NCBI GenBank assembly: GCA_965262875.1
Contig: OZ253569.1
Coordinates: 2,418,001-2,482,000, forward strand
Length of the DNA: 64,000 bases
From: JBALVT01 sp965262875
Lineage (GTDB): Bacteria > Pseudomonadota > Gammaproteobacteria > Pseudomonadales > Halieaceae
Direction: 5' to 3'
This document shows, one piece after another, positions 54,734 through 63,893 of this stretch. The notes under the pieces were generated by a model. The model was not told the DNA's origin. It ran no database searches and saw only the letters and a program-made list of their open reading frames with translations. How positions within the stretch are numbered: the stretch's first letter is position 1; every line of letters begins with the position of its first letter. Position numbers and translations under genes: made by a program.

Positions 54734-56062
54734 ATGTCTTTAGCCACTAAACCACTTCCTGATGATCCCGCTACGCTCAAGACGTTGCTGCTAAAAGAAC
54801 GTTCTGCTAATGAAAACCTGAAACAACAAATCCACTCCCTTCTCGAAGCTTTGCGCCTTGAAAAGCATCGCCTCTATGGCAGCAGTAGCGAAAAAACCCC
54901 CGATCAGTCTGAGCTATTCGATGAAGCCGATACCGGTGTCGATGAGGTCGATGACGAAGCACCTGTTATAGACGCCAAACCGATCCCGAAGAACAAGCGC
55001 CCTGTACGCAAGCCCCTGCCTCCAGAATACCCCCGCGTACGCCACGTCATTGAGTTGAGCGAAGAAGAACGTCAGTGTTCCTGTGGTTGTACTCTGGTTG
55101 AAATCGGTGAAGACATCAGTGAGCAAGTGGACATTATTCCCGCGCAGGTTCAGGTCATCCAGCACGTTCGCAAGAAGTACGCCTGTAAAGGTTGTGATGA
55201 CACCATCAAAAGTGCCCCACCGGCTGATGTGTTATTGCCCAAATCTCTGGCCTCGGGCAATACTATGGCTTACGTGATTACGTCCAAATACGTTGATGGC
55301 CTGCCGCTGTATCGGCTCAGTGGAATTCTCGATCGCTGTGGTTTTGAATTCTCCCGGCAAACCCTGTCGGAATCGGTGCTTAGGGTGGCCCAAAAAATAG
55401 AGCCGTTGGTTGATCATATCAAATGGCACCTGATGAATGGCTTCATGGTGTTTATGGATGAGACGCCGGTGCAGGTATTGAAGGAGTTGGGCAGAACCGC
55501 CCAAAGCCAATCCTATATGTGGGTGCAGCGCGGCGGTCCACCGGACAAACCCACGGTATTGTTTAATTACGAGCCGAGCCGCAGTGGCGCAACCGCCAGC
55601 AATTTGCTGTTGGGCTATGCAGGTGCACTGATGACGGATGGCTACACGGTGTACCGGACAGTGGCCAAGGCCAATCCGGCTATTACTCATCTGTGTTGCT
55701 GGGCGCATGCCAGAAGGAAATTCAAGGAGGCGCAGAAAGCGCAACCAAAAGGGAAAACTGGCAAGGCGGATATGGCCGTTAACTTTATTGCCAAGTTATA
55801 TGCAGTGGAAAAACAAACCAGAGACAGTGATGCCGCTGCGCGGCATCATAGCCGACAGAAAAGCAGTGTGGCAACGCTCCAGTCGTTCCACCAGTGGCTA
55901 ACGAAGACACAACAACAGGTGCCACCTAAGACAACTTTGGGCAAAGCGGTGAATTACACGCTGGACTATTGGCAGGAACTGACAAAGTATACGGACAATG
56001 GCGAGTGGCCGATTGACAACAACGCAGCAGAAAATGCGATTCGCCCGTTTGTGATTGGCCGA
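54734..56062 (+). pseudogene. tnpC: IS66 transposase TnpC, C-terminally truncated
   Basis: N-terminal coiled coil (LKTLLLKERSANENLKQQIH), zinc-finger-like CSCGCTLVEIGED and KYACKGCDDTIK, then DDE motifs FMVFMDETPVQVLKELG, LMTDGYTVYRTVAK and NNAAENAIRPFVIGR. The final ~60 residues are replaced by a foreign tail and stop at 56098. The catalytic Glu is retained but the C-terminal helices are missing. Confidence 0.85.
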
Positions 56063-57441
56063 AATTATCCTCACCCAATAATTATGCAAGGTTTGTAGGG
56101 CTACGTCGGCGAAGGCTAGTGGCGACGCAGCTTTTGGCTGGCTTGTTTCTATCGAACTGCGCATAAAAACAGTGTTTCCTGTGGGCTTGTCCCTACCCAC
56201 AGGAGTACACCATGTCCGCCGATAAAACCCTCACAAACCTGGTTCGCTATGACTGGCTGATTGATAGCCCGCTCGAGAGCGTTGTTCCAACCTACATTAA
56301 GATGCTGAGAAGCCAGCGCTACACCGATCGTACTATCAGAATCTACTTGGGCTGCCTTGCCCATTTTGGTTTCTGGCTCAAAGCTGAAGGACTCGAGTTA
56401 GCACATGTCGATTCGACCCTCATTAGAGTTTTCTTGCACGAACACCTCCCGGCCTGCACCTGTCCTGCGCCCTGCTACAACACAGCCGCCAGTTCCGGAG
56501 CGGCACTTCGACATCTTCTCAGAATGCTGCCGTGTTCACAGCCATCGCTTGAGATGGAGCGGGATCCAGTGAAGATCGAGCTCGCTCGATTCGACGAGTA
56601 TTTAACAGATACCTGCGGGTTAGCACCAGCCACCTGTGACAGCCGAGCTCAACACGTCGAGGCTTTCTTGGCCCATGTGTACGGCACTGACTCCCTAAGC
56701 ATCTCGCAGCTGTCGACGACCGACGTAGATTCGTTCTTTACCGCGCTGGGTTCTCGTCTACGGCCGGCATCGCTACGTATCGCGTGCAAAACAGTCTGCG
56801 CAGCTACTTCCGTTACCGTGCCGTACGCGGTGACGAGACCGGTGGGCTGGCGGCAGCGCTTCCACGAATCGCTGACTGGCGCCGGGTCACGTTGCCGAAG
56901 GCCTTGTCGGACGCCGAACTGGTGGCCTTTCTGAATTCCTTCGATCGAACGGATCCCGTCGGCCTGCGCGACTATGCCATCGCGCGCTGCCTGCTTGACC
57001 TTGGCTTACGCGGTCACGAAGTAACCTACCTCACACTAGATTCAATCGACTGGCGCAGGGGAGTCCTGACCATCAGCGTTACCAAAGAGTAAACGTATTC
57101 AGCAGCTACCCCTATCGACGTCCACGGGAGAGGCTGTAGCGCAGTATCTGCGACAGGGGCGCCCGCGCAGACTACGAGCCGCAGACTATTCGTCCGGCAC
57201 CGAGCACCGCTCGACAGGCCGCTGAGCGTTCCGGCCATTCGCAATTCGATGAACCGTGCCTTCGCTCGCTGCGGCCTGAGCGATCAGTTCTGCAACACAC
57301 ACGTGCTGCGACGAACGATGGCAACGCAGCTACAGCGCGCTGGCGTTTCAGTCAAAGAGATCGCCGACGTATTGCGCCACAGGAGTCTTGACACGGCATA
57401 CAGCTACGCCCGCGTTGACGTGGAGCAATTACGTGCGATGG
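56063..57441 (+). mobile_element. Tyrosine-recombinase element (remnant)
   Basis: Begins at about 56063 (TTATCCTCACCCAATAATT) inside IS66 tnpC and is cut at 57441 by the IS21 left end. It carries one broken tyrosine recombinase gene. Similar recombinases occur in multi-recombinase transposable elements, but only one is seen here. The left boundary is approximate and the right end is missing. Confidence 0.6.
56212..57441 (+). pseudogene. Tyrosine site-specific recombinase, multiple lesions
   Basis: The N-terminal SAM-like part (YIKMLRSQRYTDRTIRIYL, LRHLLRML) is open to about 56800, where a frameshift moves the protein into the frame at 56784-57092 (LPKALSDAELVAFL, RCLLDLGLRGHEVTYL with the first catalytic Arg). 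A further shift near 57088 leads to the last segment (HVLRRTMATQLQRAGVS, VLRHRSLDTAYSYARVDVEQ with the HxLRR box and Tyr). The 3' end is cut by IS21. Clearly dead. Confidence 0.85.
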
Positions 57442-57729
57442 TGTAGACGCCACTCCAAAACCGCAGCTATTTGCCGAATTTTGAAATAGACGGATCTCGG
57501 CGTATTAGAATCGGCGCGGTAGAACTGCGGCCCAGTCACACTCAAGAGCGACCAATAAGCAGGCACGATTCAAGCGTAGGGACTATAAGAATAAGTGTCG
57601 CTGAGAACGGTATGACGCCACCACAGATTTGACGGTCAACGCTGGCGCCATACCCAAAAAAACCGTGCAGGTGCACGACCCGTTAAGTGTTGCACATAAT
57701 GGGAATAAATCCAGCCCTCATCGACCTTT

Positions 57730-58155
57730 GTGTCGATGCCATCATCCAGCCGTCTCTACCACTGTTGTCGCTGCTACGCCCAGGTCATCGTCTGTACCCA
57801 CTGTGATCGCGGCCAGCGGTATTGCACCGATGGTTGCAGCCAGGAAGCCAGAAAGGAATCCATTAAACGAGCCAGAGCGAAGTACCAGGCCACTCGCCCG
57901 GGTCGCATGAATAATGCCGCTCGCCAACAGCGTTATCGAGAACGGCAACAACAAAAAGTAACGCATCACCGTTCTCTGGCAATAATACTCCGTGATCTAC
58001 TGCAAACCGTGCCTGATGAGATCAAAAGGGCCGATATGCCGGGTAAAACTGACGCCACCGTGCGCTGCCATCACTGTGGCGCGGTCTGCGGTCCCTTTTT
58101 GCGCAGTGATTTTCTGCAGAGCAGTCAGTTCAGGCGCAGATTCCGGCGACATTAG
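57730..58155 (+). CDS. IS21 accessory zinc-ribbon protein
   Basis: Same 141-residue protein as in copy 1 (GTG 57730 or ATG 57736). CCRCYAQVIVCTHC, RYCTDGC and CHHCGAVCG suggest two zinc-binding modules joined by a basic arginine/glutamine-rich region. Ends 39 bases before istA on the same strand. Preserved without change in two copies, which argues that it is a genuine gene of the element. Confidence 0.65.
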   Translation: MSMPSSSRLYHCCRCYAQVIVCTHCDRGQRYCTDGCSQEARKESIKRARAKYQATRPGRMNNAARQQRYRERQQQKVTHHRSLAIILRDLLQTVPDEIKRADMPGKTDATVRCHHCGAVCGPFLRSDFLQSSQFRRRFRRH

Positions 58156-58194
58156 TGCAGCGGCTGGACAGGAGTCATCAATCGGAGGGCAGTC

Positions 58195-59706
58195 ATGGCC
58201 ATCGGCAAAGAAACTGAAGCAAAAATACTGCGCTACCATTTTGTTGAGAAGTGGCGAACGGGCACCATTGCGACCCAGCTTGGCATTCACCACTCAGTGG
58301 TTGATCGGGTACTGGCACAGGCTGGCCTGCCCAAGGTGGAGCGCACTCGCCGTGCGTCGATCATCGACCCCTATCTGCCCTTTGTCATCGACACCCTGCG
58401 GGAGTTTCCCACACTCACGGCGGCCCGCTTGTATGAAATGGCCCGCCTGCGGGGATACCCCGGTGGCCCCAGCCAGTTTCGCCAGCGTATCAGTGAACTG
58501 CGGCCGCGCAAGCTGCCCGAGGCGTATTTACGCCTAAAAACCCTGCCCGGTGAGCAAGCCCAGGTTGACTGGGGTTCGTTCGGGCATATTCAGATCGGCA
58601 AGGCCCGGCGGCCGTTAATGGCGTTTGTGATGGTGCTGAGCTGGTCGCGACAGATCTTCTTGCGCTTTTATCTCAACCAGCAAATGGAGCACTTTTTACG
58701 CGGCCATGTAGCGGCATTCGAGGCCTGGCAAGGATTGCCAAAGGTGCTGCTGTACGACAACCTTAAATCGGCCGTATTGGAGCGCCACGGTGACGCCATC
58801 CGCTTCTACCCCACCTTGCTGGCCTTGTCAGCCCACTATCGCTTCGAACCACGCCCGGTGGCGGTGGCCCGGGGCAATGAAAAGGGCCGGGTAGAAAGAG
58901 CGATTCGCTATATTCGCGATAATTTCTTTGCCGCTCGTCACTGGCAAACACTGGCCGAACTCAATGCGCAAGCTGAGCACTGGTGCCAGGGTGTGAGTGC
59001 TGATCGGGCTTGCCCTGAAGAGCGTACGTTGACGGTCAGGGAAGCCTTCTTACAGGAGCAGGTGAGTTGTTTATTGCACTTGCCGGATAATCCCTTTGAT
59101 ACCCATGAGAGACAGCCCGTGCGGGCCGCCAAAACCCCTTATGTTCGCTTCGATCTCAATGATTACTCCATTCCCCATCAATACGTGCACAAGCCATTGA
59201 GCGTGAGCGCTGACCTGGAGCGGCTCCAGATAGTGGAGGGCGATCAATGCATTGCTGAGCATCAGCGCAGCTTTGGCAAAGGGGAGCAAATCGAACAGGA
59301 GGCGCATATCAATGCCCTATGGCTGGAGAAAACCCACGCCAAACTACACCGGGGTCAGGATCGCCTGAGCCATGCTTCGGCGCACGCCCAGACGCTGCTG
59401 CAGCAATCGGCACAGCGTGGACATGTCATTAAAACCACGGTCCGGTTACTCAATCAACTGCTTGATGATTATGGGCGGGACGAGCTGCATGTAGCTCTGG
59501 GTGAAGCACTTGATCGGCAATCACCCTACCCGGAGGCGGTGCAGCACGTTCTTGAGCGCCGCCGTGATGAACAGCACCTGCCGCCACCGCTTGCTGTCGC
59601 CGTGCCGGCGAAGGTCAAACACTACAGCGTCAAGCTGGCTCGGCTTGCCGATTACGACAAGCTCAATGGCACCCGAAGCGAGACAGGAGATGATACCGAT
59701 GATTGA
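58195..59706 (+). CDS. istA: istA, IS21 transposase (intact)
   Basis: 503 residues. N-terminal helix-turn-helix region (WRTGTIATQLGIHHSVVDRV), DDE core with QAQVDWGSFGHIQIG, VLLYDNLKSAVLERHG and ARGNEKGRVERAIRYIRDNF, and a C-terminal tail ending GDDTDD that overlaps istB. The only complete istA of the window and the probable transposase source for all three copies. Confidence 0.96.
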   Translation: MAIGKETEAKILRYHFVEKWRTGTIATQLGIHHSVVDRVLAQAGLPKVERTRRASIIDPYLPFVIDTLREFPTLTAARLYEMARLRGYPGGPSQFRQRISELRPRKLPEAYLRLKTLPGEQAQVDWGSFGHIQIGKARRPLMAFVMVLSWSRQIFLRFYLNQQMEHFLRGHVAAFEAWQGLPKVLLYDNLKSAVLERHGDAIRFYPTLLALSAHYRFEPRPVAVARGNEKGRVERAIRYIRDNFFAARHWQTLAELNAQAEHWCQGVSADRACPEERTLTVREAFLQEQVSCLLHLPDNPFDTHERQPVRAAKTPYVRFDLNDYSIPHQYVHKPLSVSADLERLQIVEGDQCIAEHQRSFGKGEQIEQEAHINALWLEKTHAKLHRGQDRLSHASAHAQTLLQQSAQRGHVIKTTVRLLNQLLDDYGRDELHVALGEALDRQSPYPEAVQHVLERRRDEQHLPPPLAVAVPAKVKHYSVKLARLADYDKLNGTRSETGDDTDD

Positions 59707-60460
59707 TATCGAGCAACTCAAACAGCAGGCACTTGAACTGAAGCTCCACGGCGTGCTGGCGCACTGGGGCGAGATCACCGACGAGCAATACCCCTGGCGG
59801 GCACAGCTCATCGCCTGGGAGCTTGCCGAGCGCAAACAGCGCTCACTCGAACGGCGCCTGAGCAGCGCCAGGCTGGGCCGGTTCAAACCGATGAGTGAGT
59901 TTGACTGGCAGTGGCCAAGCGCTATCGACCCACAAGCGATTCATGCCCTGATGCAACTGGGTTTTATGGACACGGCCAGCAATATTATCCTGCTGGGCAG
60001 CAACGGCGTGGGCAAATCGATGATCGCCCAGAACCTGGGGTATAACGCTGTCATGCACGGCTATACGGCGCTGTTTACCACCGCAGCGGCGATGCTCAAC
60101 GACCTGGCAGGTCAGGATGGCGCCAATGCCCTGCAGCGTCGATTGAAACACTACGCCAGGCCCGCCTTGCTGGTAATTGATGAAGTGGGCTACCTCTCCT
60201 ACAGCAATCGTCATGCTGACTTGCTGTTTGAAATCATCAACCGGCGCTATGAGAAATGTTCAACTTTGGTGACAACGAACCGTCCGTTTGGCGAGTGGAA
60301 TGACGTGTTCCCCAATGCCGCGTGTGTGGTCTCCCTGATTGACCGTTTAGTCCATCACAGCGAGGTCATCGCCATTGAGGGTGAGTCGTACCGCATGAAG
60401 GAAGCGCAGGAGTGTGCGTCGAAGCGGCGCGAGACCAAAAAGCGAGGAAAGGCTAAATGA
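59699..60460 (+). CDS. istB: istB, IS21 helper ATPase (intact)
   Basis: 253 residues from ATG 59699, overlapping the istA stop, with AGGAG 8 bases upstream. Identical in the visible part to the copy at 13402-14163: GSNGVGKSMIAQ (Walker A) and LLVIDEVGYLSY (Walker B). Confidence 0.96.
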   Translation: MIDIEQLKQQALELKLHGVLAHWGEITDEQYPWRAQLIAWELAERKQRSLERRLSSARLGRFKPMSEFDWQWPSAIDPQAIHALMQLGFMDTASNIILLGSNGVGKSMIAQNLGYNAVMHGYTALFTTAAAMLNDLAGQDGANALQRRLKHYARPALLVIDEVGYLSYSNRHADLLFEIINRRYEKCSTLVTTNRPFGEWNDVFPNAACVVSLIDRLVHHSEVIAIEGESYRMKEAQECASKRRETKKRGKAK

Positions 60461-60617
60461 AAACCTTAAAAATCACAACCTACTGGACGGCTGAACAAGC
60501 CGATTGTATTTATCAGCTGCTCGGCGACCTGAGATCGGTACTGTGGGATCACTATGGTGATGAGATTGCGCAACTGTACGAGGAGATCCGGATTGAGCAA
60601 CAAGAGTACACAGACAG
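60457..60617 (+). pseudogene. IS21 ORF4, interrupted by IS3-family element
   Basis: The first 53 codons of the 63-codon ORF4 (to IEQQEYTDS). The remaining codons are at 63894-63924 beyond the IS3-family insertion. The unspliced frame ends at 60660 with a foreign tail. Confidence 0.75.
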
Positions 60618-60643
60618 CCCTGTGTGTCAACCTGATCCCATAC

Positions 60644-62316
60644 CCCAAATCCCCAGATAGAGTATCGCCAGCGTCTCAAGGGCCTCTGAATCCCTCTTTC
60701 AAGTTTTATTATAAGCCTTCACAGCGGATAGGGCAGAGAGGTTTAATCAAAAACCGTTGCTCTGCGCAGTGTCAGCGCTTAATTGGCCATTTTGGACGGA
60801 CCTATCCTGTATAAGCCGTCATTCTTGTTCGATATTGGGTTAAATGGGCGGCGACTCAAACTCCTTCAGTGCAAGTAGCACTCGTTCCAACAATATTCGG
60901 TGTTTTTCCTGCAGTTTTACAAATAGTTGCCGCCCCGTTCTGACGACTTTTGCCGCGATGGCATACAAACGCCAGCGCAGGGTCATTGCCCGATGGTGCG
61001 CCAACTCTTCCGGCAGTAATTGGCGCATAAGGGCAAACAAATTGCAGGACAGTGCAGAGATTAAAAAGTACAGCGCATTGGCGTTAAAATCCGGGCATGG
61101 CAACGTATCGCCGCCAAAATCAAGCTTCAGTTCCTTGATGCGATTTTCGCTGTCCTCAGCACGCTGGTTATACCCCAGGGCACCTTCTCTTAGTGCTACG
61201 CACCAATTCACCTTGTACCAGTGAATAATCTCACTATCGCTGAGCTCATCCCGGTTGGTGGCAATCGCACGATGAACATAACCCCCCTGGTTGATTGCCT
61301 CTGAGCTTTCTTGTGAATCCAGATCCAGACTCGCCTGGCCTTTAAGGGCTGTTCTTTGAATGACCAGGGTGAAGGCTTCTTCATAATCACCGATACAAAA
61401 GCTCGTTCGATAAGTGTCCTGCCCGCTTATGGGCTTGCCTTGCTTATCAAGCAAAGGCTGCCAATCCGAATCGCTGGCCGCTTCAATCTGTGCCCGCATA
61501 GCTGCGCTGGTTTTGGCTCGAATGGCATACTCGATACCTTGCGTATCACAATACTCAATGATTTTTGTTTGGTAGCCTGCGGCGTCTATACGCAGCGCAT
61601 TCAGGGCACAGCCTTCCGGTAACGACTGCTGGCATTGCTGGATAAAGGCCAGGTTGTCTTGTGCTGGCGGCACATTGCCGTGGCGGAAATCAACCGCTAC
61701 AACCTGCCCGGTTTCCGCAATATGACCCACCATGGGCATAAAACCCTTGTTCTTGTTGTAGGTCCACTTAGCATCCGCTTTATGGGCAATAATTTCAGTG
61801 GCATCGATGTCCAGTGTGACTTTTTTACAGCGGTGTAAAGCTGACTGCAATAAGGCTTTATTGACCTTGACCCAGGCATCCTGGATTTGCGGCTGGTTGC
61901 CCATGCGCCTCAACCAGTCTCCGAGGGTGGTCGCCCTAGGGAGTTTCTTGAGATCCAATACGGTGCGCAGCGCCTCATCATCCTGTATGTGACGAACCTC
62001 ATCCAGGTGAAAGCTGCCTTCGTGCTGCATCAGGATGAGGGTCTTGATAAATTCCGAGGGCTTATACCCGCGATTACTTTTAGGCGGGGGAAAGTAATGA
62101 TCAATGCGTTCGGCGAGGCTCAGGGAGTCCATTAACTGACCAATGGCCAATAAACCGGCACGGGAAGTGAGTAAATCGTTCGTTGTATCGAGTTTGTAAG
62201 GTAGAATAATCGTAAGCCTTGAGTTGTGCACCCATTGGGTGATGGAGGGTTTTGTTGCTAACCATTATACAGCCAAGGCTTTCTACGGTTTAGGGATTTC
62301 TATCTGGGGATCCGGG
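60644..62316 (-). mobile_element. IS1380-family element, copy C (intact)
   Basis: Ends CCCAAATCCCCAGATAG (60644) and, inverted, CCCGGATCCCCAGATAG (to 62316), with a 5-bp duplication CATAC at 60639-60643 and 62317-62321. 1,673 bp. The youngest insertion of the stack at this end. Confidence 0.96.
60840..62231 (-). CDS. IS1380-family transposase (single repeat unit)
   Basis: 463 residues; the DDE motifs are VTLDIDATEIIAHKAD, LRIDAAGYQTKIIEYCD and YNQRAEDSENRIKELKLDF. Only one KVNWCVALREGALGY unit is present, so this is the reference length. It differs from copy A at scattered residues (for example QPLLDKQGKPISGQ for LPLLDKQGEVMGGQ). Likely the active form. Confidence 0.95.
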   Translation of the reverse strand: MHNSRLTIILPYKLDTTNDLLTSRAGLLAIGQLMDSLSLAERIDHYFPPPKSNRGYKPSEFIKTLILMQHEGSFHLDEVRHIQDDEALRTVLDLKKLPRATTLGDWLRRMGNQPQIQDAWVKVNKALLQSALHRCKKVTLDIDATEIIAHKADAKWTYNKNKGFMPMVGHIAETGQVVAVDFRHGNVPPAQDNLAFIQQCQQSLPEGCALNALRIDAAGYQTKIIEYCDTQGIEYAIRAKTSAAMRAQIEAASDSDWQPLLDKQGKPISGQDTYRTSFCIGDYEEAFTLVIQRTALKGQASLDLDSQESSEAINQGGYVHRAIATNRDELSDSEIIHWYKVNWCVALREGALGYNQRAEDSENRIKELKLDFGGDTLPCPDFNANALYFLISALSCNLFALMRQLLPEELAHHRAMTLRWRLYAIAAKVVRTGRQLFVKLQEKHRILLERVLLALKEFESPPI

Positions 62317-62375
62317 CATACACTCCCTGTTTGGGATAACATAGATTTCAGGGCTATGGATGCAGGAACCACACA

Positions 62376-62780
62376 ATGCCAAAACCACACTCAGATCCAC
62401 TCAATACACAAGTCACACCAGAGCCCGCACTGGAGAAACGCACGCGTCGCCAGTTCAAGCCGGAGTATAAGCTACGCATGATGGCCGAAGCTGACGCCTG
62501 TAAGCACGGTGAACTGGGTGCCCTGTTACGCCGTGAGAAACTCTACAGCAATCAACTCTCCGCCTGGCGCCGCGAGTATGCCGAAAACGGGGTTGCTGGC
62601 CTGAGCAAGAGTGCTCCCGGCCCTGCACCCTCGAAGACACCGGCTCAACGGCGCATCGAGCAGCTTGAGAAAGAAAACAATCGCCTGAACCGCAAGTTGG
62701 AGATTGCCAACGACTGTCTGGATTTGCAAAAAAAAGCCTTGTCGATGCTCGATCGTTTACGCAGTGGGAAGGATGTGTGA
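62376..62780 (+). CDS. IS3-family orfA
   Basis: 134 residues: RRQFKPEYKLRMMAEADACK (helix-turn-helix start), LLRREKLYSNQLSAWRREYA, then a leucine-rich coiled coil RIEQLEKENNRLNRKLEIAN. Binds the element ends. Overlaps orfB by ATGTGTGA / GTGA coupling at 62777. Confidence 0.9.
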   Translation: MPKPHSDPLNTQVTPEPALEKRTRRQFKPEYKLRMMAEADACKHGELGALLRREKLYSNQLSAWRREYAENGVAGLSKSAPGPAPSKTPAQRRIEQLEKENNRLNRKLEIANDCLDLQKKALSMLDRLRSGKDV

Positions 62781-63844
62781 ATAACGTGATTACCCATCGC
62801 CCTGCAAGACTGCCATTGTCGCAAGCGTGCCGTGCGCTGGGACTCAATCGCAGCAGTGTTTATGCGCACAGAAAACGAGCTGACAGTGATCTAGAGCCGC
62901 AACGTTCTCGGCAGTACGCTGTGCAACCGAGAGCACTGAGTGCCGAGGAACGCGCAACGGTAATCGATACGCTGCACAGTGAACCTTATTGTGATCAGCC
63001 ACCCGCTGAGGTCTATCACCGCCTGCTTGAGCAGGAGCAATATCTGTGTTCGGTGAGCACCATGCACCGGCTACTTCGCAGCATGCAGGAGACCGGTGAT
63101 CGGCGCAATCAGCGGCCTGCACAGCACCATGCCATACCGCGGCTGTTAGCCACGGGCCCGCACGATGTCTGGACATGGGATATTACGAAACTGCCGCTGG
63201 TGCGACGGGGCATCTACTTATCACTATATGTGGTGCTCGACCTGTTCAGCCGCTTTGTCGTGGCCTGGATGGTTTCACGCAAGGAAAATAGCGCGCTAGC
63301 CAAGCAGCTGATGGACGAGGCCACCACCGGCTATGGTATTGAGCCTGGTCAACTTACCCTACACCAGGATCGTGGTTCACCGATGATCGCTCACGGGTAT
63401 TTGGACTTGATGCGAGAATTGGATGTTACCTGTAGCCATAGCCGCCCTCGAGTGAGCAATGATAATGCGTTCAGTGAAAGTCAGTTTAAGACGCAGAAAT
63501 ACCAAGCGGATTATCCCGGTCGCTTTGACACGATGTCACACGCGCGGCTCTGGTGTGAAGGTTATTTCCACTGGTACAACTTCAAACACCATCACAGTGG
63601 GCTGGCAGGGTTTACCCCGGAACAGGTCTTTACAGGACGATATCGTGACGTGGTCGAGCAAAAGCAGCGAGCGCTTGATGAACGTTACCGGCAGAACCCC
63701 GAACGCTTTGTTCGAGGACGACCGAGAGCATCATTGCCACCAGCAACAGTGGCAATCAACCCCGTAGAGTCCAGCAATGATGGGACCATGCGTTGCGACC
63801 GTGTTAACTTCCCGACACTCACGGCCGCTGGTTATGTGAAATAG
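62777..63844 (+). CDS. IS3-family orfB transposase
   Basis: 355 residues. HTH_21-like helical part (PLSQACRALGLNRSSVYAHR; PPAEVYHRLLEQEQYLCSVS), then integrase core with DVWTWDITKLPLVRRGIYL, LTLHQDRGSPMIAHG and SNDNAFSESQFKTQKYQADY. The tail RYRQNPERFVRGRPRASLPP resembles a subgroup of IS3 transposases with HHHSGLAGFTPEQV. Intact. Confidence 0.93.
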   Translation: MNNVITHRPARLPLSQACRALGLNRSSVYAHRKRADSDLEPQRSRQYAVQPRALSAEERATVIDTLHSEPYCDQPPAEVYHRLLEQEQYLCSVSTMHRLLRSMQETGDRRNQRPAQHHAIPRLLATGPHDVWTWDITKLPLVRRGIYLSLYVVLDLFSRFVVAWMVSRKENSALAKQLMDEATTGYGIEPGQLTLHQDRGSPMIAHGYLDLMRELDVTCSHSRPRVSNDNAFSESQFKTQKYQADYPGRFDTMSHARLWCEGYFHWYNFKHHHSGLAGFTPEQVFTGRYRDVVEQKQRALDERYRQNPERFVRGRPRASLPPATVAINPVESSNDGTMRCDRVNFPTLTAAGYVK

Positions 63845-63893
63845 ATGTTATCTTTAAAATGACTGTCCATATGAGGTTGACACCTTCCGACAG

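Larger units (their letters stand above)
53958..56062 (+). mobile_element. IS66-family element, copy 2 (3' truncated)
   Basis: Left end GTAAGCGTCTCGGCATC at 53958 inside a membrane-protein gene, then tnpA, tnpB and most of tnpC. The right end is absent: tnpC breaks off after AIRPFVIGR, where a different element begins. Its proteins differ clearly from copy 1, so it is another IS66 lineage. Confidence 0.88.
60618..63888 (+). mobile_element. IS3-family element in IS21 ORF4, itself split by IS1380
   Basis: Flanked by a 5-bp duplication GACAG (60613-60617 and 63889-63893). Ends carry the inverted repeat core GTGTCAACCT (60624-60633; inverted AGGTTGACAC near 63873). The two transposase ORFs lie at 62376-63844; IS1380 is inserted in the leader upstream of orfA. 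Without IS1380 and its duplication the element is about 1.6 kb. Confidence 0.88.

Noticed and set aside
56063..57441. Recombinase-in-trio (RIT) element
   Set aside because: Only one recombinase gene, with several frameshifts, is visible; no second or third recombinase follows because IS21 cuts the region.
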